From Paenibacillus arenosi (GTDB lineage Bacteria; Bacillota; Bacilli; Paenibacillales; Paenibacillaceae), in the NCBI RefSeq assembly GCF_014841135.1, contig NZ_JACYTN010000002.1:124001-188000 (forward strand): a stretch of DNA of 64,000 bases. Direction: 5' to 3'. Positions within the stretch are counted from its first letter, which is position 1, and each line of letters opens with the position of its first letter. Positions 1 to 8,648 of the stretch are shown in pieces. Position numbers and translations under genes: made by a program. The notes below the pieces were generated by a model that had not been told where the DNA came from, ran no database searches, and saw nothing but the letters and a program-made list of their open reading frames with translations.

Positions 1-372
1 TGCGATAAATACAACACTCGGTGAACCTTTATAAAAATATTTACTATACAATTGAACATTATTACAGGAATGAACACTTTCAACATAATCATTTTGAAGC
101 AATGGATCACCTCTATTCCTATGTTATATACCTTCTTTTCTATGTAAAAATATTACTCTCTTATTTTGATCTATCAGAATGGAATTGTCAATTTATTCTA
201 AAATATTTATGGGATATCGCTTTTAATGAACGAGTTGCTGGTACTTCCCTCTTGATTCGTATCTCCAGCAAAGGTTAATGAAAGTATAACTACTGCCCAT
301 CATGTGGTAACATGAATATAGGCAAGACTGACATCAAGTTGAAGCGTCAAGAAACAGAAAGGATGTGTAACT
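1..372. other. Leading stretch without a supported gene
   Basis: An open frame with a GTG start at 21 runs to 278 on the plus strand. It has no ribosome site and an AT-driven composition rich in Tyr, Leu and Phe, so I do not call it a gene. The last 60 bases carry the ribosome site of the aldo/keto reductase. Confidence 0.5.
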
Positions 373-1293
373 ATGCAATACCGCAGACTAGGTAGAACAG
401 AACTTAACGTATCTGCTATTGGTATCGGCACGTGGCAATTTGGTGGTGAATGGGGTCATCAATATACCCAAGAAGAGGCCGATCGAGTATTACATACAGC
501 AAAAGAAGAAGGCATTAATTTTGTTGATACGGCGGAATGTTACGGAGACCATTTATCCGAGTCCCTCATTGGAAATTTTCTGGCTCGTGATAAACGTGAA
601 GACTGGGTCGTTGCAACGAAATTCGGTCATCAATTCCACTCCCATTTGAATCGTACAGATCGGTTCGATGCGGAGCATGTGCTCACACAATTGGACAAAT
701 CATTGCTTGCATTAAAGACAGAATATATTGATCTGTATCAATTCCACTCTGGAAGCGATGAAGCTTTCGATCAGGATGATCTATGGACACTGCTGGATAA
801 GCAAGTAGAGGCAGGAAAGATTAGACACCTCGGTATTTCTTTAAATAAGAGCAACAGTATGCATCAAACAACTCGTGCCCTTTCTGTAGGTGCCAGCACG
901 ATTCAAATTGTGTACAATCGCCTTGAGCGTCAACCTGAACAAGAGGTATTCCCTACATGTGAAGCAGATGATCTTGGTGTGCTTGCTCGCGTACCATTGG
1001 CGAGTGGTTTCTTAAGTGGCAAGTACAAACCAGGTGTAACCTTTGCCGACAACGATGTAAGAAAACGCAATGAAGGCATTGAACTAGACGAAACGTTAAA
1101 GCAAGTTACGCTCATTCAGCAAAATGAAGTTCCAGCGGATGTTCCGATGGCTCAATGGGCATTAGCGTGGTGTCTTCGTCACCCTGCGGTCGCTTCCGTT
1201 ATTCCAGGCTGCAAAGATGAAGCACAAGTTCGCAGCAATGCACGAGCTGCTGCTTTGCTAGACGCGGAGCATCCTTTAGTTACTTCTAAATAA
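373..1293 (+). CDS. Aldo/keto reductase
   Basis: NAD(P)H-dependent oxidoreductase of the aldo/keto reductase superfamily, 306 residues, a TIM-barrel cytosolic enzyme that would reduce aldehydes or ketones. The catalytic tetrad is visible: Asp52 and Tyr57 in VDTAECYGD, Lys83 in ATKFGH, His125 in LYQFHSG. The N-terminal MQYRRLGRTELNVSAIGIGT block and the C-terminal PVASVIPG cofactor motif fit the bacterial AKR11/IolS-YhdN-like group. The start is set by AAAGGATG about 8 bases upstream. The gene is monocistronic with its own terminator directly downstream. The substrate cannot be told from sequence. Confidence 0.93.
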   Translation: MQYRRLGRTELNVSAIGIGTWQFGGEWGHQYTQEEADRVLHTAKEEGINFVDTAECYGDHLSESLIGNFLARDKREDWVVATKFGHQFHSHLNRTDRFDAEHVLTQLDKSLLALKTEYIDLYQFHSGSDEAFDQDDLWTLLDKQVEAGKIRHLGISLNKSNSMHQTTRALSVGASTIQIVYNRLERQPEQEVFPTCEADDLGVLARVPLASGFLSGKYKPGVTFADNDVRKRNEGIELDETLKQVTLIQQNEVPADVPMAQWALAWCLRHPAVASVIPGCKDEAQVRSNARAAALLDAEHPLVTSK

Positions 1294-1308
1294 TATGAGA
1301 TTCACACG

Positions 1309-1338
1309 AAAAGACCGGTTCAATCGAGCCGGTCTTTT
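1309..1338 (+). terminator. Terminator of the aldo/keto reductase gene
   Basis: AAAAGACCGG pairs perfectly with CCGGTCTTTT across a 10-base loop, 16 bases after the stop codon. Confidence 0.85.
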
Positions 1339-1476
1339 GGATCGTTCATTATTATAATGTGGTCAGATCTAGTGAGCATACAATTTTATTATGATAAATC
1401 ACCTTCTACTTCTTTATATCTTTCCAGCACTGTTGACTGCATTACTCGCGCTATCGCAGAAGGAGTATGCATAGTA

Positions 1477-2235
1477 TCATTCGCTACGAGCTGGGATGTA
1501 TTTTATATATACAGCATGAAGCAAGAGTAAAAGCAGTATTGGGACGATCCAGACAAGGAAAGAATATTGGAGAATGTATGGTAAGGAGAGGTCCGGCACA
1601 GGAATAAATTCATTGGTTTCTAGATTCACCCATAGAAATAAACGAACCGTAAGATCATGTGTTGCTTGCATAATAATTGCGATAGCTGCAGGCTGCCATG
1701 TACGATATTTTCGTAACAAATACACGCACATGATGATATTAATAACAACAATGATATATAAAGAACAAAGAAAACTAATGTATGCTATAATTGCACTGCT
1801 AAAGAGCGCTGCGTAGGCCTGATGCTTGCGATATCTAAATGCGACAACGGTTAATAAGCAAGACCAACCAATTAACATTAATAGCAGCACTACCCATGGT
1901 ATTGTCACAGCACTAATGAACGGTAACAAATAAGAAGTTAGTCCAAAATGACCGTGAAACACAAGAAACAGTACGATGTTAAATCCAATAAACGTTACAA
2001 TCAGTGCCCATAACGGAGTCTGTTGTTTGCTGCTTGTTCGCTCTCTTAGAATAGGATCACATTGTATCATTTCAATTGCTTTTGCAGCACTTTCTTCGAC
2101 ACTATATCCGCGAATCGTGTAGTCACGGGATAACATATACAGCTGCTTTTTCGTTCTAAGTACGAGTGAAGAGGACTCATCTGATGAACCCAACCGTTGA
2201 GATAACCGTTCCAAATATCGTTCAATTGCCTCCAT
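1477..2235 (-). CDS. Membrane protein with permease-prefix-like N-terminus
   Basis: A 252-residue protein. The first ~60 residues (MEAIERYLERLSQRLG to VEESAAKAIEMI) form an amphipathic helical domain of the kind that precedes membrane domains in DUF1700/permease-prefix proteins. About six hydrophobic segments follow. The start at 2235 is chosen over an upstream in-frame ATG at 2340 because AGGAAGGGG lies 5 bases before it and the family begins at MEAIERYL. It has no partner gene, so its role is unknown; these domains often sit in stress-response or anti-sigma-like membrane proteins, but nothing here shows that. Confidence 0.75.
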   Translation of the reverse strand: MEAIERYLERLSQRLGSSDESSSLVLRTKKQLYMLSRDYTIRGYSVEESAAKAIEMIQCDPILRERTSSKQQTPLWALIVTFIGFNIVLFLVFHGHFGLTSYLLPFISAVTIPWVVLLLMLIGWSCLLTVVAFRYRKHQAYAALFSSAIIAYISFLCSLYIIVVINIIMCVYLLRKYRTWQPAAIAIIMQATHDLTVRLFLWVNLETNEFIPVPDLSLPYILQYSFLVWIVPILLLLLLHAVYIKYIPARSE

Positions 2236-2422
2236 CGTTTGCCCCTTCCTGTTTTGGAATCGTGAGTATAGAGTCAAATGTAACATACATCTTCCATTAT
2301 TGGGAAGGTAATCATGACATATTTCTACAAAATCCTGCAAATATTCATACGTAAACCTAACGAGCTAGCATACAAAGACAAGGTAATAACGAAGAGCAAT
2401 ACATATCCACGCACTACATTGA

Positions 2423-2833
2423 CTATTTCTTGTTCAACGGACAAAAACCATCTGTACAGTGCCCAACCGGGATGATCATCCTGCCCCCTGCAATCCAATT
2501 ATAGAGCTTCTTCCCAGCTGCCGTTTTGGCCAGCAGCGCAAGCAACGGATACAATGGCCATAACGGAACCACCAGCTTAGAAATGGAGGTAACCGCATGA
2601 ATCCCTGATTGAATAGAATTGGATGCAATCCACCTAACATGCAGTTCCTTTTCAACCTCCTCGATAGTTACACCATACTGCCCCAACTTCGTTATTAGCT
2701 CCGGCTCGCGTATCGATACAAATTGAAGGGACTTGAACCAATCCAGCTTTAACAGTCGCTTATGAATTTGTTGGCACAAAGGACACCAACTGTCATACCA
2801 TACTTCCAGCTTTGCCGTGCGACTGGCATTCAT
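2423..2833 (-). CDS. DCC-family thiol-disulfide oxidoreductase-like protein (DUF393)
   Basis: A 136-residue protein of the DCC (DUF393) family. The hallmark is near the N-terminus: VWYDSWCPLCQQ, a CxxC motif after a short beta strand, followed by the aromatic/acidic LKLDWFKSLQFVSIREPE block. The family has a thioredoxin-like fold and is presumed to act in redox chemistry; the substrate is unknown. The ATG at 2833 is preferred over the open frame to 2893 because GAGAGGGG lies just upstream and homologues begin here. A dif-like palindrome lies 66-93 bases upstream of this start. Confidence 0.85.
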   Translation of the reverse strand: MNASRTAKLEVWYDSWCPLCQQIHKRLLKLDWFKSLQFVSIREPELITKLGQYGVTIEEVEKELHVRWIASNSIQSGIHAVTSISKLVVPLWPLYPLLALLAKTAAGKKLYNWIAGGRMIIPVGHCTDGFCPLNKK

Positions 2834-2898
2834 AAGGACTACCCCTCTCTTGAAAAAATTCAATATGATAACAACATAAAGATAATAAATCACGAATA

Positions 2899-2926
2899 TA
2901 TTTACATATAAAATATTATGTTAACA
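2899..2926. repeat. dif-like palindrome, copy a
   Basis: Two 11-base arms, TATTTACATAT and TTATGTTAACA, flank a 6-base centre AAAATA. The arms match as inverted repeats at 8 of 11 positions. The same 11-6-11 layout and arm sequence recurs at 6940, 27692 and 31348. Confidence 0.5.
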
Positions 2927-3051
2927 TCATTTTATATTTACCTTTATTGCCCTTACCTATCTTATGCCTTACCTATATCAGAAAATGTTAACTTTCTCCA
3001 CTCGACATCAAATACCTATTCGCTATTTTCTGCCTTGCCTAAATAAAAGAA

Positions 3052-3081
3052 AGAGACCCATCTGTAGTCTGACAGGTCTCT
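3052..3081 (-). terminator. Terminator downstream of the SUFU gene
   Basis: AGAGACC and GGTCTCT form the stem; on the minus strand it is followed by TTTCTTTTATTT. It lies ~450 bases past the immunity gene. Confidence 0.55.
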
Positions 3082-3122
3082 GGAACTGCATAAATAAAAA
3101 TTAGAATATAGTATCAGCGATT
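3052..3122. repeat. Diverged direct repeat, left copy
   Basis: This segment aligns with 4887-4958. Both start with a GACC-ATCTGT hairpin, continue through ACTGC and AAAAAT, and end at ATCAG and GATT. By eye about two thirds of positions agree. The two copies frame the Rhs toxin/immunity remnant. Confidence 0.45.
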
Positions 3123-3526
3123 TACACACACTGTATTGCCTTGATGACTCTTGTTAATTAAATCATATTGAGATTTTTAGAATGCATTATTTCCAGACAA
3201 TATTCATCTCCCCGAATGATTCCTTGCTCTCACTTAATCCTTCTTCATCATCCGTCCCTATCAACTGTACTTCTCTCTTTGACAAAACGATGGTTTCTTG
3301 TGGATGAGATATTTTTCATAAGCAGATTAAGAAATATACGAAGCGCAAAGAACAATTTCCACATGAATGGTTGAGGCTTAAACAACGTCCAACGACACAG
3401 CATCTAATTGGATCACTATTCTCCTCAACAGTACCTGTCAATAAGTTGTCTTCTTTTGTGATAGCAGTCCTCACGAAATAAAACAGGTTGAAGATATTAA
3501 ACCCTCCAACCTGAGAAAAATATCTA

Positions 3527-4093
3527 TTACACGATACTAACTCTACTGAAATCAATAAGATCTGGATCTTCTTCCACTAGTATATCTTCAAATTGTGACC
3601 ATCCGTATCGAAGAACATAGTCAGCTTCATTCGCTGTGATTGGTATCATCCATACCTGAACAATGGGTAATTCTTCACCCGATTCATACACATGAAACTC
3701 CTCTGGATAATATGCTGGGCTTGATACGTAGAGCGCTTCTAACGAGCTTCCTTTAAACACAATACCTCTTGGACCAATGACTTGACCACGCAAATAAGGA
3801 GAATGTGCTTGCAACGCTTCTAAACCTAATTGCTGCAACACCTGAACGACCTCATTCTCTCCAAAATCTTCATCAGTAATCATAAATAACTCGTGTCTTA
3901 TTAATTTATTTGAACTTGAACATTCAAGTTTATGATGACTTATCCCTAACGTTGAATATGTGACTGTTCCTTGAAATGGACCTCTACAATATTTCACAAC
4001 ATCAAATGGTAGCTTCTCACCTTTGGCATCGGTACTCCAGCCTTTTTCAATAGTACCTAACTCTTTTTCGAGAAAGTCAATATACGTACTCAT
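3527..4093 (-). CDS. SUFU-domain immunity protein
   Basis: A 188-residue protein resembling the suppressor-of-fused (SUFU, PF05076) domain, a common immunity protein against nuclease toxins of the Rhs/WapA type. Recognisable features are the N-terminal YIDFLEKELGTIEKGWS, the central LEALQAHSPYLRGQVIGPRG and the C-terminal EADYVLRYGWSQFEDIL. It follows directly on the HNH toxin-tip reading frame: the toxin stop codon lies inside AGGAGGTAAAC, which is also this gene's ribosome site. The order toxin then immunity, with this overlap, is the standard layout. The gene looks intact although the toxin is not, so it may still protect against related strains. Confidence 0.8.
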   Translation of the reverse strand: MSTYIDFLEKELGTIEKGWSTDAKGEKLPFDVVKYCRGPFQGTVTYSTLGISHHKLECSSSNKLIRHELFMITDEDFGENEVVQVLQQLGLEALQAHSPYLRGQVIGPRGIVFKGSSLEALYVSSPAYYPEEFHVYESGEELPIVQVWMIPITANEADYVLRYGWSQFEDILVEEDPDLIDFSRVSIV

Positions 4094-4102
4094 TTTAGAA
4101 GT

Positions 4103-4848
4103 TTACCTCCTGTTACCTTTACTCCTATTACAACTCGGACACTCTAACCTTGTCCCATTTTGATTATTTAACACTTGTTTTCGAGTAGAGTTTTGGAATA
4201 ATCTATTTGTCCAAACAGGTGTATGGTCAATGTTCCAGTCTCTCTTTTTTCCTGAAGAATGAGGTGTTTTCCTTTGCTGTCCTTCAGTACCGCTACATCC
4301 GTGTGACAATAAAGATAATCATATACGTTTCTTAGTCTTTGGTCATCGTAACCGGATTTCCTGAATCATCCCATGTATATTGAACGGTAATTTCGTTCTT
4401 TTCGTTCGTCTCATAGATAACGTTATCTCCATCATAGAAGTAGTTTGTCGTTACAGATGGAGTGATAACTAGAGTCCTCTTGCCTGTTTCATCGTAATCT
4501 GCTTGGAATAGAACTTTTCCATTCTCGTCTTTAACAAGAATCAATTGATCATGTTCATTGTAACGATACTGACGTTTACCATCCGCTGTCAAGTTTCCAC
4601 TCTTGTCATACGTGTAGGCAATACCATCGACACTTTCTAGCTCATGAGGTTTCAATACTCTCCACGTTTCCATTTTTGTCATAATGATAAGTCGCTTTAT
4701 CCATTACTTGACCAGTTGTGCCCGTATTGATATACGACTTCAACTGATTACCTTGGTCATACGTCAAATCTGTCGTTGCGCCGTTGGCACGGAATTGACA
4801 AGCATCAACTTTTTTCCAGTTAATAATTATAATTGACCGATTTATCAC
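4103..4848 (-). pseudogene. Rhs/WapA-type toxin remnant with HNH nuclease tip
   Basis: The 3' end of a large YD-repeat polymorphic toxin, broken into three reading frames. Frame 1 (4848-4642) has YD repeats such as ATYHYDKNGNVESI; frame 2 (4682-4332) continues with IAYTYDKSGNLTADG and YFYDGDNVIYE; frame 3 (4309-4103) encodes the toxic tip, SGKKRDWNIDHTPVW and LECPSCNRSKGNRR, an HNH/endonuclease-VII-like fold with the IDH catalytic motif and a CPSCN segment. The three frames differ in phase, so at least two indels or deletions separate them, and the long N-terminal part is missing. Homology fades near 4800, just before the terminator of the next gene. It is probably not expressed as one protein. 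Its partner is the SUFU gene downstream. Confidence 0.8.
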
Positions 4849-4886
4849 GTTGCAGAGGATATTGTAACTTTCCTAACATACAAAAA

Positions 4887-4914
4887 AGACCTATCTGTTA
4901 TATCAGATAGGTCT
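4887..4914 (-). terminator. Terminator of the stalk-like protein gene
   Basis: AGACCTATCTG pairs perfectly with CAGATAGGTCT; on the minus strand the stem is followed by six Ts. Confidence 0.9.
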
Positions 4915-4958
4915 GCCCCACTGCTCTACAAAAATAAGTAAAATACCATCAGAAGATT
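4887..4958. repeat. Diverged direct repeat, right copy
   Basis: Counterpart of 3052-3122 in the same orientation, covering the terminator hairpin and ~45 bases beyond it. Confidence 0.45.
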
Positions 4959-4977
4959 GCTCATATCTACTTACCAA

Positions 4978-6804
4978 TTACTCAATAAGTCCCGCAGTAA
5001 ACAGCGCCAGATCTAGATGAGCCGCAGCAATGCGCGTTTTCTCTTCATCACCGAGTATTTCTAGCTGCTCAATCGCGCTTTTCAAATTACTTAAATTATC
5101 TTTCATCGCATCTGTCGATTCATACTTGAAGGCCGCAAGTCGTGTCTCCATCGACGACATTGGCTGCTTATAAACTTTAACAATTTCTTGTGCAAGATCC
5201 GTTTTTTGTTGGTAGCTCAGCCCATTCACATACTCCATATTTCCATATTTCGTAGTGAAATCTTGATTGAATCGTTTTAGCAGCGCAATATACTCTTGTC
5301 CCCATTTTTCAAACGAAGTACGTTCTTGTTCTTTCTCCTGCTTTATGCGCTTTTCTTCATTTTCCTGATTGATTCTCTCCTGTTCTTGTTCTTTCAAAAA
5401 TGCTTCGTACTCTTCTTTGTTCTGCTCAGGAAGTAGTGGTTGATTAGGATCTTCCCAATGATAGCTGATCTTCTCTATAAGATCATTTGTATTAATTCCA
5501 TTTGCTCTAGCAATTTGAGCTGCTGACATCGCTTCCTGATAATGCTTAGCCGCATATAATTTGAAGGCAGCCATTTTGAAATCTTGTGCGGAATAGATAA
5601 CGCTTAATGCTGCCCCCTTATTTTTAGCTAACAAGCTAGTGAACCGTTTCTCGAAATCATGCTCTTGCAAAATATGATCTGCCAACCAGTAGTTCACTTG
5701 GCTCGACTTAAGCAATTGCTTTTGTAACCGGTCCTTATTATTTTTGAACAGTTCAATTTCCGTCGTTTCGTAGAGTTGATTGAAATGAATGACCATTTGT
5801 GCAAGTACTTGTGGATTCTTTGCTCCGCCTTTTGCATTGTAATGCTTATAAATGGAGTCCACCCATTTTGTACTCGTGTCATTATATTGTGTTACGTACG
5901 TTTTTACATTCGCTTTAGCTTTATCTACGACTTTTTTCTTTGCTGCAATATTTTTTTGAATGGCTTTTGAAGGGGCACCATAATAAAATACGGGAACCTT
6001 CTGATTATATCGGTTATATGCGGTTCCCTTTTTAACATAGTAATGATAACCGGAATACCAGTCACCCGTCATGTTACTCTTGTCTGGATTAAGAATGACG
6101 ATATTGTTGGAATTTGATAGGTCACCAAGCTGATGACTGCTTAATGATCTTGCAGTCCCCCATAACATGGTATTGCTGAAGCCGTGTCTAAGCTCACCTT
6201 CGATATCATAGCGGTTTTCATTCACAGCATTTTCATAACTCTGGTTCGCCTTATCCAAAGCCGCTAAAGCCTTGTCCAAGTTACTATCTCGCTGCTTCAT
6301 CACTTGCTTCATAGAATTGTCAATCGCTAGCTTATCTGGCATAAGTGGAGTTGTATGCTGTACATATTTCGCTTTACCATTGACAATCTTTTCAATCGCT
6401 ACCATAGGAACGTAGATGCTATTTTTTGAACTGCTCACTGGATGAGAAACATTTACACTTACATTGTTAAGCAGTATCTTATTTGATCCTAATTGAAGCA
6501 CTGCTTGTGTAGATCCTTTATCGTGAGAAAGAGTTTTCGTAGAAGCATCGTAAACCAAATTAAGATTGAATGCTTCATTAACTACCTCGTAATCGACGTA
6601 GAGCATCTTGTCCTTTGTAAAATAAGAAGTGTCTCCCCCGATAAATGTAAACCGTTTGTTCCACTCCACCGTGCTTTCCTCATGTACTACAATAGATGCC
6701 GGATTTGCATTTGACTTATTTGCCACAGCTGCATTACCGTCAAACAAAATGGTGATTAGCATAAGCACTGCGACGAATCCTGAAACCCATTTCTTTTTAC
6801 TCAT
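4978..6804 (-). CDS. Secreted protein with copper-amine-oxidase-like N-terminal domain
   Basis: A 608-residue exported protein. A signal peptide (MSKKKWVSGFVAVLMLITIL, cut near GNAAVA) is followed by a segment resembling the copper amine oxidase N-terminal domain, a beta module common in Paenibacillus surface proteins (residues ~45-150: FTKDKMLYVDYEVVNEAF, then NSIYVPMVAIEKIVNG). This module is not catalytic. The rest is helical and charged, with a coiled-coil stretch of EQE/EKR repeats near residues 460-510. No enzyme motif is seen. The start at 6804 follows GGAGGGG and opens the signal peptide; an in-frame extension to 6876 is unlikely. A dif-like palindrome lies ~136-163 bases upstream. 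Confidence 0.7.
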   Translation of the reverse strand: MSKKKWVSGFVAVLMLITILFDGNAAVANKSNANPASIVVHEESTVEWNKRFTFIGGDTSYFTKDKMLYVDYEVVNEAFNLNLVYDASTKTLSHDKGSTQAVLQLGSNKILLNNVSVNVSHPVSSSKNSIYVPMVAIEKIVNGKAKYVQHTTPLMPDKLAIDNSMKQVMKQRDSNLDKALAALDKANQSYENAVNENRYDIEGELRHGFSNTMLWGTARSLSSHQLGDLSNSNNIVILNPDKSNMTGDWYSGYHYYVKKGTAYNRYNQKVPVFYYGAPSKAIQKNIAAKKKVVDKAKANVKTYVTQYNDTSTKWVDSIYKHYNAKGGAKNPQVLAQMVIHFNQLYETTEIELFKNNKDRLQKQLLKSSQVNYWLADHILQEHDFEKRFTSLLAKNKGAALSVIYSAQDFKMAAFKLYAAKHYQEAMSAAQIARANGINTNDLIEKISYHWEDPNQPLLPEQNKEEYEAFLKEQEQERINQENEEKRIKQEKEQERTSFEKWGQEYIALLKRFNQDFTTKYGNMEYVNGLSYQQKTDLAQEIVKVYKQPMSSMETRLAAFKYESTDAMKDNLSNLKSAIEQLEILGDEEKTRIAAAHLDLALFTAGLIE

Positions 6805-6939
6805 ATTTACCCCTCCGTATGAATCTAGCTGCCTAGTACGTATGAACCATTCACATTTTACCACAATGTGGATCAACTAGCTTGTATAAAATGGAGCTGC
6901 GCTTTGATTTGATCAAGAGGGTAGATTCATCTATTTATA

Positions 6940-6967
6940 TTAACATATTTATTATTATGTTAACTTT
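6940..6967. repeat. dif-like palindrome, copy b
   Basis: Arms TATTAACATAT and TTATGTTAACT flank TTATTA; 8 of 11 arm positions match as inverted repeats. Confidence 0.5.
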
Positions 6968-7004
6968 ATTTTATGATGCTATGTACTTCCTATACATAGA
7001 AAAA

Positions 7005-7041
7005 GCTGCCTCCATAGTCATTTAAGACTTCAAGAGGCAGC
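7005..7041 (-). terminator. Terminator of the small Cys-rich gene
   Basis: GCTGCCTC pairs with GAGGCAGC; the minus-strand stem is followed by TTTTTC. Confidence 0.8.
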
Positions 7042-7138
7042 AGGCATCTACTCTTCATTCACTCACTATTTATCCAAACCCTTTATAGATATCAAGTTAT
7101 TTTTTTCACATACATTGTTATGCCATTTACTCCGCTAA

Positions 7139-7336
7139 CTAAGCGTAATAAGCATTCATAAGTTTTTGCGTTTCTTGTTGCTCCCCTTTTTCATTGAGAA
7201 CTCCTTGCTCTGTCCAGCAAGTACGACAAGCTTCTTCGGTAGCGCAAAGATGTGTGTCATCACACATGTAGCATAATTGAAGGAAGTTACGTGTTACGTT
7301 CTGCTCTTTATAGTCAAATGTTGTGAATGTTCTCAT
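7139..7336 (-). CDS. Small Cys-rich protein, possibly Fnr-regulated
   Basis: A 65-residue protein, MRTFTTFDYKEQNVTRNFL followed by a Cys cluster (CYMCDDTHLC, then CRTCW) that looks like a metal or iron-sulphur site. I do not recognise the family. The ATG at 7336 is chosen over a GTG three codons upstream because GAGGAG lies 8 bases before it. A perfect TGTGA-N6-TCACA box is centred ~64 bases upstream, pointing to control by an Fnr/Crp-type regulator and thus perhaps to a role under low oxygen. It has its own terminator. Confidence 0.75.
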   Translation of the reverse strand: MRTFTTFDYKEQNVTRNFLQLCYMCDDTHLCATEEACRTCWTEQGVLNEKGEQQETQKLMNAYYA

Positions 7337-7392
7337 CGTTATCACTCCTCTTCTGGATTGATTTAACTATACCATGAAAGGGTGAATTATTA

Positions 7393-7408
7393 TGTGAATT
7401 AAATCACA
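7393..7408. promoter_or_regulatory. Fnr/Crp-type box
   Basis: TGTGAATTAAATCACA is a perfect TGTGA-N6-TCACA palindrome, the consensus known for Bacillus Fnr. It lies upstream of the small Cys-rich gene and downstream of the lrgB terminator, so it acts most simply on the former. Confidence 0.7.
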
Positions 7409-7422
7409 ATATAAATTAATAA

Positions 7423-7455
7423 AATGTGCTTCCTCCTACAAAAAAGAAGCACATT
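7423..7455 (-). terminator. Terminator of lrgAB
   Basis: AATGTGCTTC pairs with GAAGCACATT, 6 bases beyond the lrgB stop codon; the minus-strand stem is followed by TTAT. Confidence 0.75.
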
Positions 7456-7460
7456 CTTGG

Positions 7461-8153
7461 TTAAGGTATCAACCACATATAGATGGGAACGAATAAAATA
7501 GACGTAATGACACCAGCTAAGCCCATGGCAAGCCCACTGAACGAGCCCTGCTCTTCCGAATTGGCAAGGCATCTTGCCGTCCCGATGCCGTGAGCAGCCG
7601 TACCCATGGCAAGTCCGATCGACATGTCATCTCGGAAGCCGAACTTGTGTAGAATCGTAATGCCGAATACACTGCCGAATAACCCTGTGCATACACTGAA
7701 TACAGCAGCAAGTTCCGGAACACCTTGCAGCACCTTTGTAATCTCAATTGATATTGGTGAACTCACGGACTTTGGCAGCATACTGAGTATGATTTCTTGT
7801 GCATCTGTAAGAACCCACAGCATAAACGCTACGCTTACGATGCCGATAACCGATCCGCATACGATCGAAATTATGATCGGTTTGAGTTGTTGTGCAATTT
7901 GTTCCCGATGCTTGTATATAGGTACACCTAACGCCACCGTCGCGGGTCCAAGCAGCATCGAAAGCCATTCCCCACCAACAGCGTATGCCTCCAACGGAAT
8001 GTCGGCCGCAATAATGATAGCAATCAACAGTCCTGCACTGATTAGGATAGGATGAATGATAGGATAACGTCCTTGCACGTAGCGTGCCAATAAATAGGCG
8101 CCGATTGTTGCCGCAATACCTGTTATAATAAGAAGTAATTCGCTAAATGTCAT
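7461..8153 (-). CDS. lrgB: LrgB/CidB-family antiholin-like membrane protein
   Basis: A 230-residue integral membrane protein of the LrgB family, with about seven hydrophobic segments and the conserved LGPATVALGVPIYKHRE, PKSVSSPISIEI and GTAAHGIGTARCL motifs. LrgAB/CidAB pairs act at the membrane in murein hydrolase control, cell death and pyruvate uptake. The ATG overlaps the stop of the upstream lrgA gene by four bases, so the two are translationally coupled. Which of the Cid or Lrg sub-types this is cannot be told from sequence alone. Confidence 0.93.
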   Translation of the reverse strand: MTFSELLLIITGIAATIGAYLLARYVQGRYPIIHPILISAGLLIAIIIAADIPLEAYAVGGEWLSMLLGPATVALGVPIYKHREQIAQQLKPIIISIVCGSVIGIVSVAFMLWVLTDAQEIILSMLPKSVSSPISIEITKVLQGVPELAAVFSVCTGLFGSVFGITILHKFGFRDDMSIGLAMGTAAHGIGTARCLANSEEQGSFSGLAMGLAGVITSILFVPIYMWLIP

Positions 8154-8563
8154 AGCATTGTTTCCTCCCTCTTGTTAGTTGGAGAGGAAACAGACTGTTG
8201 AACCTGTGTAGAATCCATTAATGGTTGTGATTTCCAACGACGCGCAGACCATGCAGTAGTAAGTAGGACTGCTGTCGTACTGCCACCGATGCCAACTAAA
8301 ATGCTAAACCAGTGTTCGCCAAGCAATGGTGCAAATGCGATAATACCTACTACATATGGAATGAAAAACAGCAGCATATGCTTCAATAGAAATTGGGCGG
8401 CTTGCTCTACCCATTCTAAACGGACCAAGCGCATATATAATGCAGCTAGAAATAATAGCAATCCTATGACATTGCCAGGTAAAGGAATGTTTCCATTATG
8501 CTGGAGCCATACTCCTACGAGATGAAATAAAGCAAGGATGAAAAATCCAAGCAGGCCGTACAT
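8150..8563 (-). CDS. lrgA: LrgA/CidA-family holin-like membrane protein
   Basis: A 137-residue protein with four transmembrane segments. The family signature is clear: GNIPLPGNVIGLLLFLAALY in the second segment and LLFFIPYVVGI in the third. It has holin-like topology and is the partner of LrgB, with which it overlaps by four bases. The ribosome site AGGTGATGG precedes the ATG. The short C-terminal tail is polar. A 20-bp palindrome lies in the divergent region shared with map. Confidence 0.92.
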   Translation of the reverse strand: MYGLLGFFILALFHLVGVWLQHNGNIPLPGNVIGLLLFLAALYMRLVRLEWVEQAAQFLLKHMLLFFIPYVVGIIAFAPLLGEHWFSILVGIGGSTTAVLLTTAWSARRWKSQPLMDSTQVQQSVSSPTNKREETML

Positions 8564-8648
8564 ACTCCATCACCTTTCTATCGTGTGTTAAACTTGTGCG
8601 GGACACAACATTTTCATTATACTACGTTATGGAGAGCACTGTGTAACG

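Larger units (their letters stand above)
2834..3526. other. Gene-poor stretch after the immunity gene
   Basis: This AT-rich stretch holds a dif-like palindrome (2899-2926), a minus-strand terminator (3052-3081) and a segment resembling 4887-4958. Open frames at 3168-3374 and 3316-3555 lack ribosome sites and recognisable sequence. I see no supported gene. Confidence 0.5.
6805..7138. other. Intergenic stretch with terminator and dif-like site
   Basis: Besides the terminator at 7005-7041 and the palindrome at 6940-6967, both listed separately, I see no gene. Confidence 0.6.

Noticed and set aside
21-278. Open frame of 85 codons at the window start
   Set aside because: GTG start without a ribosome site, AT-driven composition, no recognisable sequence.
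3168-3555. Two small open frames downstream of the SUFU gene
   Set aside because: No ribosome sites, unlikely composition and overlap on opposite strands.
7606-8055. 149-codon open frame opposite lrgB
   Set aside because: It is the antisense shadow of a clear LrgB coding region.
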